From NCBI RefSeq assembly GCF_002368095.1, contig NZ_AP018227.1, positions 5,356,413 to 5,420,412 of the forward strand: a DNA stretch of 64,000 nt. The letters run 5' to 3'. A program made the position numbers and the translations under genes. This document shows, in pieces, positions 1-7,916 of the stretch. Origin of the DNA: Calothrix parasitica NIES-267 (GTDB lineage: Bacteria; Cyanobacteriota; Cyanobacteriia; Cyanobacteriales; Nostocaceae). Below the pieces are notes generated by a model that saw only the letters and a program-made list of their open reading frames with translations, searched no databases and was not told where the DNA came from. Within the stretch, counting starts at the first letter, position 1. Each line of letters opens with the position of its first letter.

Positions 1-483
1 ACTATGACCGTTTAAGGTAAATTCTAGCCTGGAACCGGGAGAACTTAAGCTAGATTTTAGGGGACGCAACCAAGGTGTTTTGGTTTCGGTTTTTATTTGA
101 GAGAGCAGTTGCTGAATTCTTTCTCTATGCTTAAAATTTAATAAATTATCTGTTAATTGTGTTTCTAATTGGGAAACATCTGAACCACAACGATTCCATG
201 CCGATATAACTGCACTTCTAATTAATTTAATATCTTTTACAGATTCAGCATATTCTGGTTGATTATATGGTTTTGTTAATGGTTCTTTTAATAAGTCATA
301 GTCTTTAATTAAGGAATCTAAACCAAAATTATTAGTTTCGTGGATTTTCTGGAAGATAAATTGAAAGTCTGTTAAGTAATAGAAAAGTTTTTGAACTGCT
401 TTTGATTGTCTTTTTCCTGTGTCATACAAAAGTTCTAAGCTACTTAATTGCTCCTCTGAAAAATCTTTCTTTTTTGGATTCAT
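1..483 (-). CDS. WD40-repeat protein, N-terminal part (cut by window edge)
   Basis: The frame is open from an ATG at 483 to the left edge, giving 161 residues without a stop. The start MNPKKKDFSEEQLSSLELL is followed by a helical region, and the last residues read LEFTLNGHS, which is how the first WD40 blade usually begins (L-x-GHS). I infer a C-terminal beta-propeller lying outside the window. The gene starts only 9 bp after the stop of the NACHT-type gene at 493-2166, so the two are probably co-transcribed and may be a split version of the one-protein NACHT-WD40 sensors common in filamentous cyanobacteria. The helical N-terminus is not a domain I recognise. Confidence 0.7.
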   Translation of the reverse strand, partial: MNPKKKDFSEEQLSSLELLYDTGKRQSKAVQKLFYYLTDFQFIFQKIHETNNFGLDSLIKDYDLLKEPLTKPYNQPEYAESVKDIKLIRSAVISAWNRCGSDVSQLETQLTDNLLNFKHRERIQQLLSQIKTETKTPWLRPLKSSLSSPGSRLEFTLNGHS

Positions 484-492
484 CGTTTTATT

Positions 493-2166
493 TTACACGC
501 CGTAAATAGACTCACAAATTTCTTCCTCAATCTGCTGGTATAAATCGCGATGCGGTCCATTTTTGATTTGATGCTGTTCTAAGAAATCTAAGAAACTTTT
601 ATGGTAAAATCCGTAGTAAGTTTTTTCAATCTCTTTACTTTCGGTCAAGAACTGTTTCCATTTTTGCAAAACATTATATACTTTGGATTCATGCTTTTTA
701 ACGTATTCTCCTATTTTTATAGAAGTGACACGTATATTTTTGGAATTTGTTTTTGTTAACAATGCAACTAAAGTTAGCAATACTTTCACTTGCATTTCTT
801 GGTCATTATCATCCATCTTCATACGTCGCCAATGGTCGCGATAATATTCTTCAAGCCCTGAAGGTAATTCATCTAATTCTATATTGTCATATGCACCACT
901 AGCTATATCTTTTGTAACGTAGCGCAAATACATAAAATTAATTTCACTTTTAGTTAGTAATTTCTGAATAAAATCATTTCGATTAATTTCGTATTTTTCT
1001 ATCCAGCTTCTTATCCCATTTCCCAATTCATCACTTTCCTCTAAAACTTTTTCCAGATATCCTCTCATATCTGAACGATGAGATTCTAGATATTCTTCAT
1101 CGTTTAAATTTAATTCTTCACGTTGTGTTTCGATGTCAATTAGTAAATGCCTTTCTTGTTGATTAAAAGGTCTTCTAGTTAACAAAAAATAAACATTATT
1201 TGGTAGATTTTGCGGTAAACATAAAATATTTTGTCCGCTTCTTTGTTCCTCTGTACTTACTTGTGCTTCATCAAGTGCATCAACTACGATTACCAATTTT
1301 TTATCTTGTTTTTTTAGCTTCTCGCTAACACCCTGTAAAACTGCGGGTAAATTATTTTGATTATTAGGATTAAGAATATCATAGCGCTGGCGTAATTGAC
1401 TGCAAATTTCTTGCTTAAATTGTTCGGTTGTGTTATTTCCTTGGGAAGCGATATTGAAAAAGCACGGTACTTGTTTATCGTAAACATATTTAGCTGCGAT
1501 CGCACTTTTACCTATACCTGGTTCTCCTACGACTGTAAAATAGCCTTTGGGATTATTTTCGAGAAATTCTTCAAATGCGTTAAATACAAATTCGCGACCG
1601 ACAAATCGTTTTAATTTACTTTCAATTAGTGCTTTGTACTGTGGGGGAATGTGAGTGTATGGGTCGTTGTTTTTTGTTTGTCCGTTATTTTTATTTGTTT
1701 TCTCTTTCCATCTTTTATCAATTTGTTCCATATTCATATCTGTGTCTTCCGAATATAGGAGAAGACTGAAATTCCAAGAACTTGCACCTTGTTTTCTAGC
1801 ACGGTTATCTTCTAGAATCCCTAAGAAATCTTTACCCAAGTAATGCCCCAATATCTCTCTTAGTTTAGATTCATTGATATACAAATTATGCTTAGCATCA
1901 CGTTGAATTTCAGATGTATTTTCATGATATTTTAATAATTGTAATATTTGTTCTAGGTTAGTATTAAAAATCAGTTTTTTGTCAATTTTTTGCCAGTTAG
2001 ACTTAGGAAAAAATTGTTTATTTTGAATATCAAAAATCGATGATGAGTTTTGATATTCCAAAAAAACTTCTTGTTTTTCATTGGCAAAATCTAATAATAC
2101 TTTTAGTACATTCTTAACTTGTTCTTTCTTATCTGGACCGTAAGAATATTTTTTTTTGCTTAGCAT
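493..2166 (-). CDS. NACHT/AAA-type STAND NTPase
   Basis: 557 residues. A P-loop VVGEPGIGKSAIAAKY lies near residue 210 and a Walker B-like LVIVVDALDEA near residue 287, followed by FLLTRRPF (sensor-like) and a helical winged-helix-like region; this order fits NACHT/STAND ATPases. The first ~190 residues, which would hold an effector or adaptor domain, are not recognised. Family knowledge: such ATPases oligomerise on ligand sensing and act in signalling or antiphage defence. The missing repeat sensor seems to be supplied by the next gene (WD40, 483 to the left edge). There is no WD40 segment in this protein itself. The ATPase call is firm; the biological role is inferred. Confidence 0.8.
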   Translation of the reverse strand: MLSKKKYSYGPDKKEQVKNVLKVLLDFANEKQEVFLEYQNSSSIFDIQNKQFFPKSNWQKIDKKLIFNTNLEQILQLLKYHENTSEIQRDAKHNLYINESKLREILGHYLGKDFLGILEDNRARKQGASSWNFSLLLYSEDTDMNMEQIDKRWKEKTNKNNGQTKNNDPYTHIPPQYKALIESKLKRFVGREFVFNAFEEFLENNPKGYFTVVGEPGIGKSAIAAKYVYDKQVPCFFNIASQGNNTTEQFKQEICSQLRQRYDILNPNNQNNLPAVLQGVSEKLKKQDKKLVIVVDALDEAQVSTEEQRSGQNILCLPQNLPNNVYFLLTRRPFNQQERHLLIDIETQREELNLNDEEYLESHRSDMRGYLEKVLEESDELGNGIRSWIEKYEINRNDFIQKLLTKSEINFMYLRYVTKDIASGAYDNIELDELPSGLEEYYRDHWRRMKMDDNDQEMQVKVLLTLVALLTKTNSKNIRVTSIKIGEYVKKHESKVYNVLQKWKQFLTESKEIEKTYYGFYHKSFLDFLEQHQIKNGPHRDLYQQIEEEICESIYGV

Positions 2167-2730
2167 TTTCTTGGTTTATATTTCAGAATTAATAAAAAAT
2201 CAAAGATTTTGGTCTATATATGGCATATAGCCAATATTTTTTGAATAAATATAAATTCCTCTAATGTTATCACCTCTTATTATTTGTTTATTCATCTACC
2301 ATATGGATGATTTTTTATAGATGTAGCAATTACCCAACTGCTATATTTTTCTTGTAAGGAGGCTTTTAGGGAGTGTAAATTTTTTTCTCCCATTATTGCG
2401 GTTACTGTGACATTTAATTAAATTCTTAAGGCAATAATAAGCATTATGCTGTCACGCTTCAACCGGGTATCGTCACAATAATGACGCTACCGAGTCACGC
2501 TCCACTAACCTAAATACTAAAAATTTAACACATTTTTTTTACTTTCGACAAGGCAACTTAAGCAAGTTAACCTGTAACTTAAGGTTTTAAGGTTACTATG
2601 TACTTAGTATGCTCAAAAAATATTCTCAAAAATCAACGAGCAGAAGTACGGTTTTGGAGTTTTCCCTAATAGCAACTTTTCAACATAAATAATAGAGAAG
2701 AATATTAGATAAATTTAATAAAAAAGTTTT
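2167..2730. other. gene-free region upstream of the invertase
   Basis: About 560 A+T-rich bases with no supported gene. It contains one hairpin-forming repeat (2466-2491, listed separately) and several short direct copies of GTCACGCT around 2452-2500. Promoters for the leftward NACHT gene and the rightward invertase should lie here, but I see no convincing -10/-35 pair. Confidence 0.6.
2466..2491. repeat. hairpin, 10-bp arms with one mismatch
   Basis: GGTATCGTCA (2466-2475) pairs with TGACGCTACC (2482-2491) except at one position, across a 6-base loop. There is no T-run after it, so it is not a typical terminator. It may be a degenerate dispersed palindrome. Confidence 0.5.
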
Positions 2731-2820
2731 GGGTATACGGAAGTTTGCTAACACCCCTAAATTCAAAACCTTTACTTTCAGTCTTTTTAACTCATCTTAT
2801 CTCGACTTGCTTTACTCCCC
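2731..2820. repeat. ~90-bp direct repeat, copy A (upstream of invertase)
   Basis: The segment from GGGTATACGGAAGTTTGC through CTAAATTCAAAACCTTTA to ATCTCGACTTGCTTTA recurs with substitutions and small gaps at 4351-4440. The two copies flank the invertase gene in the same orientation, and each ends shortly before a start codon (2870 and 4478/4487), so the repeat may carry promoter or leader sequence. Confidence 0.75.
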
Positions 2821-2869
2821 TATTACCCAATTAAAATTCAATAATTAAGCAAGTTAGCACAAATATAAA

Positions 2870-4231
2870 ATGCAATATTTCTCACCTGAATCTATTCTCA
2901 ATCAATCAATTATCTACTACCAAGGAAAACCTGTTGGTACTCTTGCAGCTAAGGATACATCGCGAAAAGAAGCCTCAAACTATAACCAGTGTTTTGTCCG
3001 TGATTTTGTCTCAGCAGCAATACTCTTCTTGATTATAAACCAGATAGATATAGTTCGTAATTTTCTCGAACTGACTTTAAAGCTGCAACCGCAATCCCAT
3101 CCATCCAATAGCAAGCAACCAGCACGAGGACTAATCCCTGCTAGTTTTAAGGTCATCGCTCTTGATGATGGTGAAGAATATATCAAAGCAGACTATGGGG
3201 ATTATGCAATTGGTGGAGTCGTACCAGTCGATTCTTGTTTATGGTGGATAATTTTGCTACATGCTTATGTGCGAGCTACTGATGATTACGCTTTTACTCA
3301 TCAACCACAGTTCCAAAAGGGTATCAGAATGATTACGGAACTTTGTATGGCTCCTAGATTTGATAGTTATCCGGGACTATTTGTTCTAGATGGCTCCTGT
3401 ACTATCGACCGTCGCATGGGAATTGAAGGTTTTCCTATCGAAATTCAAGTTTTGTTCTACTCTGCATTATCTGGAGCCAGAGAACTTTTAACAATTGCCC
3501 CAGAAAATAAATTGGTTCTAAATCAAATTGATACCAGGATTGTCGAGTTGGGTAAATTCATTCATAAGCAATACTGGATAGATAGCGACAGACTCACAGA
3601 GATTAACCGCTTTAGAAATGATGAATATTGTTCAATATCGCTGAACGAATTTAATATTTATCCGGCTTCCATTGTCCCTTATCGCTTGAATGAATGGCTA
3701 CCTCCAATGGGTGGTTATTTCGCAGGAAATGCAGGAGTCTCAAATCTTGATATTCGTTTCTTCTCTTTAGGAAATTTGTTGTCAATTGTATTTGAACTAA
3801 CTACCAAAGAACAATCCCAAGCAATTATGAACTTAATTGAAGAAAGATGGGATGACTTAATTGGAGAAATACCCATGAAAATGTGTTTTCCTGCTTTGGA
3901 AGGTAAAGAATACCAATTATTAACTGGCTGCGACCCGAAAAACGTTCCTTGGTCTTACCATAATGGTGGAAATTGGCCCGTACTTTTGTGGGTTTTGGTA
4001 GCTGCTGCTATAAAAACAAACAGAATATTAGTTGCAGAAAAAGCTATTCAGATAGCGCAACTTCGTTTAGAGAAAGATGAATATCCAGAATATTACGACG
4101 GTAAATCAAAATTACTGATTGGTAGGGAAGCAAGATTATTTCAGACATGGACTGTAAGTGGGTTTTTACTCGCAAAAGAATTGATAAGGAATCCTTCTTC
4201 ACTCAAATTATTTGGCTCAACTTATTTTTAG
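2870..4231 (+). CDS. Neutral/alkaline invertase (glycoside hydrolase family 100)
   Basis: 453 residues, close to the usual 450-490 of cyanobacterial GH100 enzymes. Recognisable stretches are YNQCFVRDFVSAAI near residue 42, GDYAIGGVVPVDSCLWW near residue 110, DGSCTIDRRMGIEGFPIE near residue 175 and PWSYHNGGNWPVLLW near residue 362, the classic sucrose-binding and catalytic segments of the (alpha/alpha)6 barrel. The enzyme hydrolyses sucrose to glucose and fructose in the cytoplasm; in filamentous cyanobacteria homologues (InvA/InvB) supply hexoses, for example to heterocysts. No signal peptide is visible, as expected. It stands alone between two direct repeats, which suggests transfer as a cassette. 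I cannot tell InvA from InvB. Confidence 0.92.
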   Translation: MQYFSPESILNQSIIYYQGKPVGTLAAKDTSRKEASNYNQCFVRDFVSAAILFLIINQIDIVRNFLELTLKLQPQSHPSNSKQPARGLIPASFKVIALDDGEEYIKADYGDYAIGGVVPVDSCLWWIILLHAYVRATDDYAFTHQPQFQKGIRMITELCMAPRFDSYPGLFVLDGSCTIDRRMGIEGFPIEIQVLFYSALSGARELLTIAPENKLVLNQIDTRIVELGKFIHKQYWIDSDRLTEINRFRNDEYCSISLNEFNIYPASIVPYRLNEWLPPMGGYFAGNAGVSNLDIRFFSLGNLLSIVFELTTKEQSQAIMNLIEERWDDLIGEIPMKMCFPALEGKEYQLLTGCDPKNVPWSYHNGGNWPVLLWVLVAAAIKTNRILVAEKAIQIAQLRLEKDEYPEYYDGKSKLLIGREARLFQTWTVSGFLLAKELIRNPSSLKLFGSTYF

Positions 4232-4316
4232 TCTGTAGTCTATAGCATAACCATCAAAGCCAACTAATATTCGATTGCATAAATTCTGAAGGGTTCGTTT
4301 TTTCTTCAACCGTCGG

Positions 4317-4338
4317 GAGACGTAAAATTTTACGTCTC
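4317..4338. repeat. Perfect 22-bp palindrome (GAGACGT family)
   Basis: GAGACGTAAAA followed directly by TTTTACGTCTC; the arms match perfectly with no loop. It belongs to the GAGACGT...ACGTCTC small palindromic repeats frequent in cyanobacterial intergenic DNA. It lies 86 bp after the invertase stop and could act as a transcript-end hairpin. A second member is at 5235-5261. Confidence 0.85.
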
Positions 4339-4350
4339 TACAAACCTTTA

Positions 4351-4440
4351 GGTACCCTGAAGTTTGTTACCACCCCCCTAAATTCAAAACCTTTATTTAT
4401 CAATATTTTTGACGTGTTTTATCTCGACTTGCTTTAGCCC
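4351..4440. repeat. ~90-bp direct repeat, copy B (downstream of invertase)
   Basis: Second copy of the 2731-2820 repeat: GGTACCCTGAAGTTTGTTAC, CTAAATTCAAAACCTTTA and ATCTCGACTTGCTTTA occur in the same order and spacing. Together the copies bracket the invertase gene. Confidence 0.75.
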
Positions 4441-4486
4441 TCTATCCTCCATTTACGATTAGGGAGCTAAATAAAGATTGAATGTT

Positions 4487-4810
4487 ATGAAGGTACAAAA
4501 TCCTAACTACATAATCCTTTTGATTCTTTTACTTTCGATTAACCCAAAAAGATATTCTCATTCAAATCGGCGCAAACGTGGTGTCAGAGCAACTCATCAG
4601 AGTATATTAAAAGTCAAAGAAGCAAAGTCTACTCAAAAATTAACTATTGAGAAATTAGCAGAAAAGGCGTATATCTCTGAATCTACCGTTAAACGTTTTT
4701 TGCGCCGAAAACATGTAGATCAAGATTATGCAATAGCTATTTTGAAAGCACTGAATTTAGAATATCAAAATATTATTGAAGATGAGGAGGATAATAAATT
4801 GGTCGCTTAA
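4487..4810 (+). CDS. Small HTH (XRE-like) DNA-binding protein
   Basis: 107 residues from ATG 4487 (an ATG at 4478 is also possible). The C-terminal half holds a helix-turn-helix: KLTIEKLAEKAYISESTVKR, then a second helix pair around AIAILKALNLEYQNII. This arrangement is seen in XRE-type regulators and in the DNA-binding/adaptor domain at the start of many cyanobacterial NB-ARC proteins. The N-terminus (NYIILLILLLS) is hydrophobic and not part of the HTH, so the true start may be further in. The target is unknown. Confidence 0.6.
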   Translation: MKVQNPNYIILLILLLSINPKRYSHSNRRKRGVRATHQSILKVKEAKSTQKLTIEKLAEKAYISESTVKRFLRRKHVDQDYAIAILKALNLEYQNIIEDEEDNKLVA

Positions 4811-4885
4811 TAAAATGCACTTAACTGAACTTTCAGGTATTTCTATAAAAAGATAAAGTAACGATATCACTTAAATTTTTGAGGT

Positions 4886-5206
4886 ATGACTATGACCAAA
4901 AAAAATTCAAACAAGAAAAAACTTGATATGTCAGGAATAATCAAAAAAGCTCTAATCGGCATGATTCTTGGATTATTTCTAGTCACTAGTTTTGCTGTAT
5001 ATCCTGAACCTGCATTAGCTGGCAGTGGTTCGTCGAAATTGAAAAACAATAAAGTTTCTCCAAGCCCTGAGTCGCGACATCAAGAGATGCGGGATCAAGC
5101 CAACGCAAATAACCCACGACCAAATCGAAATCGGAGCAGAAGTCGTAGCAGAAGTTCATCAAGAAGGAATTCAAGAAATTCATCTAGAAGAAACTCAAGA
5201 AGTTAG
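4886..5206 (+). CDS. Small secreted Ser/Arg-rich protein
   Basis: 106 residues. A lysine-rich start is followed by the hydrophobic stretch KALIGMILGLFLVTSFAV and a likely signal peptidase site after PEPALA, residues 45-50. The mature part ends in a strongly basic run of alternating Arg, Ser and Asn (residues 78-106). I recognise no domain. The basic tail could bind nucleic acid or acidic cell-surface polymers, but that is speculation. A palindrome (5235-5261) closes the transcript. Confidence 0.55.
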   Translation: MTMTKKNSNKKKLDMSGIIKKALIGMILGLFLVTSFAVYPEPALAGSGSSKLKNNKVSPSPESRHQEMRDQANANNPRPNRNRSRSRSRSSSRRNSRNSSRRNSRS

Positions 5207-5234
5207 ATTAAACCCAGGATAACCAATAACTGTG

Positions 5235-5261
5235 TAGAGACGTTGCATTGCAACGTCTCTA
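5235..5261. repeat. Hairpin repeat (GAGACGT family), 13-bp arms
   Basis: TAGAGACGTTGCA (5235-5247) and TGCAACGTCTCTA (5249-5261) are exact inverted copies with a single-base loop. Same family as 4317-4338. It lies 29 bp beyond the stop of the small secreted protein and before the convergent gene ending at 5310, so it may serve as a bidirectional transcript end. Confidence 0.85.
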
Positions 5262-5309
5262 AATATTAAGGAGAATATCCTAACCCGAAAACCTAGTGCT
5301 ATATTCCCA

Positions 5310-5990
5310 TTAACTGCAAATGAGTTTGCTGTAGCCGCCCGGTACTGGATCTACAGAGAAAATATTAACATTGAGAGTATCTTCAAATAACTCAAAAAGT
5401 TTGTTGGCAATTTTCAAACAAGTAACAGCCCCTCGACTCCATCCAACAATGTTGACGGTATCGATGGGTTGGTTGATCTCAAATTTAAGGTGAGTGAGCA
5501 TCCAAACTGCTTTATAAACGTTATCGTCCCAACCATTACCCAAGGCTCTCCCTATTTGTCTCCAAACTTTGGGAGTATTGCCCATAAAGTCGTCTTGAAA
5601 TTCGCTGGTTTGTTTTTCTCCCAAAAACCAGTACCTTTTATCTCCTGTGAGAGTCAGTCCGGGGTTAAGCTTTTGCGATTCTCTCCGACTTTTTTCTGTA
5701 TTAAAAATACAGTTAAATTTACCAGGGTAAGCATGGTGTACTCTGCTTTCAGAGTTTTCAGCTAAAACCTCTTCAGAGCCAGGTCCTTCGCAAATTAGGT
5801 AAGTAGGGTTTTCGGAATATAATGCAAAAGTCATGGGATTATTTTGTGTTCGTTCGCCAGTTTGAATGATTCTTGCTTCGTTTCCATCCATTGCCATGCT
5901 CAACTGGCTTATTAATTCGTTTTTGTTTTTATCTCTGTGAAAATCCGTACCGTGACAGAAAATGGTAAAAGTAGTTTCATTTTTTTGCAT
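5310..5990 (-). CDS. Alpha/beta-hydrolase-like protein, probably C-terminally truncated
   Basis: 226 residues. The start TFTIFCHGTDFHRD resembles the oxyanion-hole strand of serine hydrolases, VGWSRGAVTCL near residue 192 is a nucleophile elbow (G-x-S-x-G), and FSVDPVPGG near residue 214 carries the usual acid residue. The protein stops a few residues later, where hydrolases of this type continue for about another 100 residues with the catalytic histidine. I infer a truncated gene or a minimal variant. Some relatives are lipases or secreted effectors; substrate unknown. No partner gene is adjacent. Confidence 0.55.
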   Translation of the reverse strand: MQKNETTFTIFCHGTDFHRDKNKNELISQLSMAMDGNEARIIQTGERTQNNPMTFALYSENPTYLICEGPGSEEVLAENSESRVHHAYPGKFNCIFNTEKSRRESQKLNPGLTLTGDKRYWFLGEKQTSEFQDDFMGNTPKVWRQIGRALGNGWDDNVYKAVWMLTHLKFEINQPIDTVNIVGWSRGAVTCLKIANKLFELFEDTLNVNIFSVDPVPGGYSKLICS

Positions 5991-6369
5991 AGAAACTTAT
6001 TACTAATAATTAGACATTGGTGTAACTTTTCTTATTCAAGATTATCATCAAAATTTTATTCAACCGATAGTATCATATATACTATAATTTGATTTTAAAT
6101 TTATAAGTATGTTCTAAAATTTTACCTATTTTAACTAATAGCATATTGCAATCAAGATGATGGTTTATTTCAGACCATATTCCTTTCATTTCGATTTTTG
6201 AGCTATTATTCAACGCACAATAAGAAATGAAAATAGCTACTAGATTCAGTTACATTTAAATAATGACCCTTAGTGAACTTTTATTCATTTATCTTAGGAT
6301 ATGTACTTTATATATTTTATATAAATTAAGTTTTTGAACTCTTGATTCACAAAGGGGTTCATCATACAA
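5991..6369. other. gene-free A+T-rich region
   Basis: About 380 bases with no supported gene, promoter motif or strong repeat. Confidence 0.5.
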
Positions 6370-6555
6370 CGATAATTAACTGGGTTAAACTAATTGGTGA
6401 ACAACTTCCAGATTGCACCGAAAATTGAAGATATACGAGAATTTGGAGAATTAGATTGTTTAAAACCGTTTCAGAATCAAAAAAATAAAGTTTGGATTTG
6501 GACAGCAATGACTTACCTTCGTGCAAGAATTTTAGCTTGGACTTTTGACGTTTGT
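6370..6555 (+). pseudogene. IS1-family transposase remnant (frameshifted)
   Basis: One frame reads TIINWVKLIGEQLPD (6370 onward). After a frameshift the next reads REFGELDCLKPFQNQKN, then KVWIWTAMTYLRARILAW to about 6545. These match the order of motifs in cyanobacterial IS1-type transposases (...WVK..GE.LPD... E.DEL..FVG.KKNK.W.WTA......ILAW...GDRS). Both ends of the transposase are missing and no inverted repeats are visible, so the element is dead. Confidence 0.75.
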
Positions 6556-6706
6556 AGCAGCAGATACCCAAGCGAACGAACGCAGCGCGGAAACATTTAA
6601 ATTTTTGTGAAATATTTATTGTTTTATGCTGGTATTTATCATCAGCAGTTTTCGTTTTACGGCTCACGCCGATAAAAGAGTGAAGTCCGTAAAATCAAGG
6701 ATAAAA

Positions 6707-7069
6707 ATGAAAACTGCACATGAAATAACCACCGAACTAAAGCAATTTTATGGTTCAGCCACTCTCTACAAACACTGGCTCGGCTTGAACTATACAGATG
6801 GTATTCAATACCTAGCCGAAGAAGCTAATTGTTATTGGTTGTTAGATGCAATCGCTTCACATCAAACAAATCAGTTTCTATCCAATCCGAAGTTAAGAGA
6901 ATTTCAAATTTGGCATTTGCGAGTCGAAGATAACTCTGGTGTTTTGGTATGCGAATGGGACACCAATCAAGAAGTATTGCGACAAGAAATTGAATATACA
7001 GATTTTCCATTGAGCCATATCAAGCTCTATCTGGTTGAAAAAGTTCTCATGCTTCCAAACGAATACTAA
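6707..7069 (+). CDS. Conserved cyanobacterial protein (DUF6876-like)
   Basis: 120 residues from ATG 6707, preceded by AAGGA at a good distance; a longer frame to 6626 has no ribosome site. The motifs FYGSATLYKHWLGLNYTDG and YLAEEANCYWLLDAIASHQ are typical of a small, mostly uncharacterised family found on cyanobacterial plasmids, which I associate with DUF6876 from memory. It heads a run of five small plus-strand genes (6.7-9.3 kb). No catalytic residues stand out. Confidence 0.65.
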   Translation: MKTAHEITTELKQFYGSATLYKHWLGLNYTDGIQYLAEEANCYWLLDAIASHQTNQFLSNPKLREFQIWHLRVEDNSGVLVCEWDTNQEVLRQEIEYTDFPLSHIKLYLVEKVLMLPNEY

Positions 7070-7099
7070 ATCGCTTCAAATATTTCATAGGAAAAAATC

Positions 7100-7345
7100 A
7101 TGATTCAAGCAATTGATACAGAGCAGGGTTTCGTCACAAATCTTGAACAATTCATAACAAAAGCTGACAAGTTCATCAAAATCTACTATTCAGGTATCAG
7201 CGATGAAAATCATCTTCGAGAAATAGTGCAGGAACTGAAAAACTTAATTTTAGATACAGATTTACAACAGTTAGAAATCGATTACCAGCATAACTGTGAA
7301 ATCAAGGATTTAATGTCAGATTATCACGATTACTGTTGGTGGTAA
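7100..7345 (+). CDS. Small hypothetical protein
   Basis: 81 residues, ATG preceded by AGGA. Predominantly helical and acidic; ends with the aromatic run YHDYCWW. It lies 30 bp downstream of the 120-residue gene and is probably co-transcribed. I do not recognise a family. Confidence 0.55.
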   Translation: MIQAIDTEQGFVTNLEQFITKADKFIKIYYSGISDENHLREIVQELKNLILDTDLQQLEIDYQHNCEIKDLMSDYHDYCWW

Positions 7346-7400
7346 TTGGCTAAGAGCTTACGCTCAGAGGACAATGAAGTACTTAGGAGAAATCTACCTC

Positions 7401-7778
7401 ATGGCTAAACGTAAATATTCCACACCAAAATTTCAAGCAATTGATGATTCCGTTCTAGGCGAGTACTCAGTTAGCGATTACTCAGAAAGACTCTACTCAA
7501 AAGTCTACTATTCAATACGTTCTTTGTGCGGACTTCTTGCTAAAAATAATTTCCAGGATTTTAATTGGGATGTATTCAAAGAACGCTTCGTATCGGATTT
7601 TGGGAAAGTAGAAGAAAAGCGCTATTCTCTTGAGCAATTACTTGAATTCGCTCATCGCAAATTCGGTAAAACTAAAGAAGATTTAGTAGTACTAAACGAA
7701 TTATCTTGGCAACGCAGAAGAGAATATGCTGCGCGAGTAAATGCGAGCGTTAATCCTCAAATGAAAGCAGAAAATTGA
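7401..7778 (+). CDS. Small hypothetical protein
   Basis: 125 residues from ATG 7401 (MAKRKYSTPKF), with AGGAGA upstream at 7385-7390; an in-frame ATG at 7374 is less well placed. Charged and helical, with no recognisable domain. A clear intrinsic terminator follows at 7801-7835, closing this group of three genes. Confidence 0.6.
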   Translation: MAKRKYSTPKFQAIDDSVLGEYSVSDYSERLYSKVYYSIRSLCGLLAKNNFQDFNWDVFKERFVSDFGKVEEKRYSLEQLLEFAHRKFGKTKEDLVVLNELSWQRRREYAARVNASVNPQMKAEN

Positions 7779-7800
7779 TACTGGCATTATAAACGATATT

Positions 7801-7835
7801 AAAGGGGGATAAAGCAGATTTTATTCCCCTTTTTG
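7801..7835 (+). terminator. Intrinsic terminator
   Basis: AAAGGGGGATAAA (7801-7813) pairs with TTTATTCCCCTTT (7820-7832) with one G.T pair and a 6-base loop, followed by more T. It lies 22 bp after the stop at 7778. Confidence 0.8.
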
Positions 7836-7916
7836 TTGTCGAAAATTATTTCAAATACATCATCACTTCAACCATTTTTCGCTTCAGAAAATTCAAAATC
7901 ATTTTCCGCTATTACC

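Noticed and set aside
6362-6667. Minus-strand frame opposite the IS1 remnant
   Set aside because: It is antisense to recognisable transposase fragments and has no protein-like signature.
7833-7916. TTG start of the cysteine-rich protein at 7833
   Set aside because: The codon lies at the end of an intrinsic terminator; ATG 7917 is the better start.
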